Source: Candidatus Poribacteria bacterium | GTDB lineage: Bacteria > Poribacteria > WGA-4E > WGA-3G | NCBI GenBank assembly: GCA_026706025.1 | Contig: JAPOZO010000050.1 | Coordinates: 101,076 to 165,075, forward strand | DNA: 64,000 nucleotides | Direction: 5' to 3' | In this document: piece after piece, positions 61,981-64,000 of the stretch | Layout of the letters: every line of letters starts with the position of its first letter | Position numbering within the stretch: position 1 is the first letter of the stretch | Notes under the pieces: generated by a model | What the model was told of the DNA's origin: nothing | What the model saw: the letters and a program-made list of their open reading frames with translations, nothing else | Database searches by the model: none | Made by a program: the position numbers and the translations under genes

Positions 61981-62478
61981 TCAGTCTGATAGGTATTCAT
62001 ACGGATCTATGCCCGAAGAGTCCATGTCTTCCATGTCTAATACCAGTACGCCTGGGGGAAGTATTCCGTCACTGACTTGGTCTCTAATTGTGTTATCAGC
62101 TCCTGAAATCTCAGATACATATTTAGTGCGTGTGCCATCAGGCAGTTGGGTATCTTCCCATTTGACATAAACAACATTCGGATAGTACAAATAGACTTTC
62201 CCAGTATCCATATCCATGGAAGTCCCAACAAAATCACGGTCGCCTTCATTCCATTTCTTAACGATAACGAGCCCCCACAATTCTCGCTGGGTCAACTCAT
62301 TAATACGCACGGCTTTTTCTTTTGGTTGCAGCCAAACGACAGGAAAGGGAAAATCGGGCGGAACTTGGGGACGTTGAATTTTTTTCGACCCCAATACCGA
62401 ACACCCACATATTATGGATAATCCAAATATGGCTAAAAGGTGCATGCGTAGCACTTGGCGATGTTTCGTAGATTTCAT
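61981..62478 (-). CDS. Hypothetical lipoprotein, 165 residues
   Basis: A signal peptide (HLLAIFGLSIICGCS, Cys26) marks a lipoprotein. The mature chain begins KKIQRPQVPPDFPFPVVWLQ and holds a small beta-rich domain (ELWGLVIVKKWNEGDRDFVG; KVYLYYPNVVYVKWEDTQLP) with an acidic C-terminus. Not recognised. Ribosome binding site AAAGGAGACTAAAAG. Likely operon with the next lipoprotein. Confidence 0.68.
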   Translation of the reverse strand: MKSTKHRQVLRMHLLAIFGLSIICGCSVLGSKKIQRPQVPPDFPFPVVWLQPKEKAVRINELTQRELWGLVIVKKWNEGDRDFVGTSMDMDTGKVYLYYPNVVYVKWEDTQLPDGTRTKYVSEISGADNTIRDQVSDGILPPGVLVLDMEDMDSSGIDPYEYLSD

Positions 62479-62549
62479 CTTTTAGTCTCCTTTGAGAAAT
62501 TATTGTGGTCGTCACGGGAGTGTTGGCAGTTAAATCAGGTTTAAGAATC

Positions 62550-62933
62550 TCAAAGCGTTGATTTCTTGAGTTCCATAGGAAAACTCCGCTGCTCACGGTT
62601 GAATGCCGCAACTGCAGCCGCCTCTGTATCAAAATGTTCAAAGAGGCTAATGAGGCGGGTTAGGACGAGCAAGTTGCTGATTTTTTTCTCAACATTGATA
62701 ATCCCGATGCGGCTTTTCTTCCGCGCTGCGACGGCGCGTGTATTGATCAGCATGCCGAGTCCGGAGCTGTCCATCTGGTTAACATGCTCGAAATTGATGA
62801 GAATACATGCTGCATTGGAGGCATCTAACTGCGCAGCGAGTTTCTCTCGCAATTCGGATACTGCGGTTCCAATTATCTTTCCATTCGGTTCTAAAATTAC
62901 AACGCCACCCTTCAGGCGAATTGTTGTTGCCAT
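62550..62933 (-). CDS. STAS-domain anti-sigma-factor antagonist
   Basis: 127 residues. The STAS fold is supported by GGVVILEPNGKIIG at the start and by CILINFEHVNQMDSSGLGML, where DSSG contains the usual phosphorylatable serine. Such proteins bind an anti-sigma kinase and release a sigma factor when unphosphorylated. No partner kinase or phosphatase is in the window. The C-terminus has a slight extension (NREQRSFPMELKKSTL). Ribosome binding site AAAAGGAGAAAACAG. Confidence 0.87.
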   Translation of the reverse strand: MATTIRLKGGVVILEPNGKIIGTAVSELREKLAAQLDASNAACILINFEHVNQMDSSGLGMLINTRAVAARKKSRIGIINVEKKISNLLVLTRLISLFEHFDTEAAAVAAFNREQRSFPMELKKSTL

Positions 62934-63284
62934 CTGTTTTCTCCTTTTTTTACGAACGTTAAAAATAACAATTCATCATCCAGAAAATACCCGTTGTCTT
63001 AATTATAGAGATGAAACGGAAAAAGTTAAGGGTGTCTTGCAGAATTTTTAAGGAATTTAGAGAAAAATCACCCCAGCGCGTCAAGGATCGGCTCCGATGC
63101 AAAGGGGTTTCTATGCTACAGAGGCACACAGGAAACCAACGGTCTCCTACGCTACGAAAGATAACGTCCAACCAGAAACCTTAGGGCTATCTTAAAATCG
63201 TCAAATTGTCCAAAGTTTAGTATAAAAAGTAGGACTTACGGAAAATATGAGGCACAGCGGCGTGCTGGCGGGGTTCCAAACCTG
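62934..63284. other. Intergenic region, nothing recognised
   Basis: About 350 bp. TTTCTATGCTACAGAGGC and GGTCTCCTACGCTACG are the only repeat-like fragments. No coding potential or clear promoter was seen. Confidence 0.4.
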
Positions 63285-63998
63285 TTAGAATGCAAACTTA
63301 TCCCTATCCGCTTTCGCCTTTGTTTCATCGACGAACCGTAACAGCACCAATCCAACAATAAAGAAAATCATCAATGAAATGATGGCAAGACGAGCACTGC
63401 CGGTGATCTGTTCGATAACACCGAACGTTAGGGGTCCCCAAATTGAGGAAAACTTACTGAAGACAGAATAGAATCCGTAAAACTCTGCGCTTGCCTGTTC
63501 GGGAATCATCGCGCCGTAGAAGGAACGACTCAACGCCTGCGTTCCGCCGAGGACGATCCCGACAATCATTCCCAAAATAAAGAATTCTGTTGCGGTATGA
63601 ATGAAATAGCCATAAGTAACAACGCCACTCCACAGAACTAAAGCGAACATTACGGAGCGCTTAGCACCAATACGGTTTGCGAGTCGACTGAAGATCAACG
63701 CGCCCGCTATTGCAACCACTTGAACAAGTAGGAGCGTCACCATCAGTGCCGTGGTTGTGAGTTTTAACTCTTCAGTGCCGTAAATGGTCGCCATGCTGGT
63801 AACGGTGTGAATCCCGTCGTTGTATATCATATAGGCGATGAGGAAGAGGGTGAGGTGTTTAAAGCGTCCGACGTGTTTCGCGGTTGAAAGCGTCCGACTG
63901 ATGCCGAGGATGAGATAGGCGATAGGTTTGGGTTTGTTGCGGTGTGCTTCTGGAAGTTGATACGGTGTTTTTTCCTCTTTTAGGTATTTCAGCGTCAA
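63285..63998 (-). CDS. MFS transporter, UMF1/Atg22-like (5' part beyond window)
   Basis: C-terminal 237 residues of a major-facilitator protein. An internal loop (EEKTPYQLPEAHRNKPKPIA) precedes six membrane segments, starting with HLTLFLIAYMIYNDGIHTVT. The GTQALSRSFYGAMIPEQASA stretch is characteristic of the Atg22/UMF1 family, which exports small metabolites such as amino acids. A methionine occurs at the edge, but the protein clearly lacks its first six helices, so the true start lies past 64000. Substrate unknown. Confidence 0.85.
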   Translation of the reverse strand: MTLKYLKEEKTPYQLPEAHRNKPKPIAYLILGISRTLSTAKHVGRFKHLTLFLIAYMIYNDGIHTVTSMATIYGTEELKLTTTALMVTLLLVQVVAIAGALIFSRLANRIGAKRSVMFALVLWSGVVTYGYFIHTATEFFILGMIVGIVLGGTQALSRSFYGAMIPEQASAEFYGFYSVFSKFSSIWGPLTFGVIEQITGSARLAIISLMIFFIVGLVLLRFVDETKAKADRDKFAF

Positions 63999-64000
63999 CA

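Overview
The window looks like chromosome from an uncultured, Poribacteria-like bacterium. This is an inference: no rRNA or marker tree is available here. It rests on the combination of tandem secreted WD40 proteins with signal peptides, two paralogous DUF6785-type membrane proteins, a phytanoyl-CoA dioxygenase-like protein, a sulfatase-fold enzyme, a ThuA protein, Uma2 and HigA/VapB-like genes, and many small palindromic repeats between genes. Ribosome binding sites are mostly AGGAG/GGAGG-like, and several sigma70-type promoters with 17-bp spacers can be read directly. No tRNA, rRNA, CRISPR array, transposase or prophage was found.

Layout. 1-7.1 kb: the end of tyrA (cut by the window edge), a DUF6785 membrane protein, a TPR protein with a membrane segment, and a TonB-like/DUF4159 gene broken by a frameshift. 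7.2-14.3 kb: a ferredoxin-NADP reductase-like gene, then three tandem secreted WD40 genes, the third a chimera with an unknown C-terminal domain. 14.3-28.9 kb: mostly metabolic genes. These are a short operon orf135-pyrF-sulfatase (the sulfatase has Thr where the formylglycine precursor should be), a decayed VapBC locus leading into argH, phytanoyl dioxygenase and ThuA genes, an amidohydrolase, malate synthase G, a Gfo/Idh/MocA oxidoreductase and the second DUF6785 gene, which is bracketed by 40-bp inverted repeats. 28.9-31 kb: hflK-hflC.

31.2-44.3 kb is an accessory island on the minus strand. It is a type I restriction-modification system in which hsdM is separated from hsdS and hsdR by about 6.5 kb of cargo: a Uma2 nuclease, a HigA-like antitoxin, a DUF4268 remnant, a coiled-coil repeat protein, an AT-rich protein with two C-terminal membrane helices, and an 810-residue protein with a four-cysteine zinc ribbon and a D...ExK nuclease motif. 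A related 23-bp sequence lies in inverted orientation on each side of the island. The 810-residue protein is the best candidate here for an undescribed defence factor.

45-54.4 kb returns to core functions: bioD (apparently leaderless), a nucleotidyltransferase with a left-handed beta-helix, a LarA-type racemase, minCDE, a HAD phosphatase, a MalK/UgpC-type ABC ATPase and a phytol/dolichol kinase-like protein. 54.7-61.2 kb is an outer-membrane uptake locus: TonB-dependent receptor, beta-helix lipoprotein, small lipoprotein, TonB. The window ends with two lipoproteins, a STAS protein and a truncated MFS transporter.

Dispersed repeats are a major theme. There is a MITE-like element of 240-285 bp with 19-bp inverted ends, two copies of which have different 16-bp direct repeats on their flanks. 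A 45-bp hairpin unit is nested in it. A second element of about 155 bp has its own inverted ends. There are also many short palindromes that share GTAG/CTAC ends, one of them inside a coding sequence.
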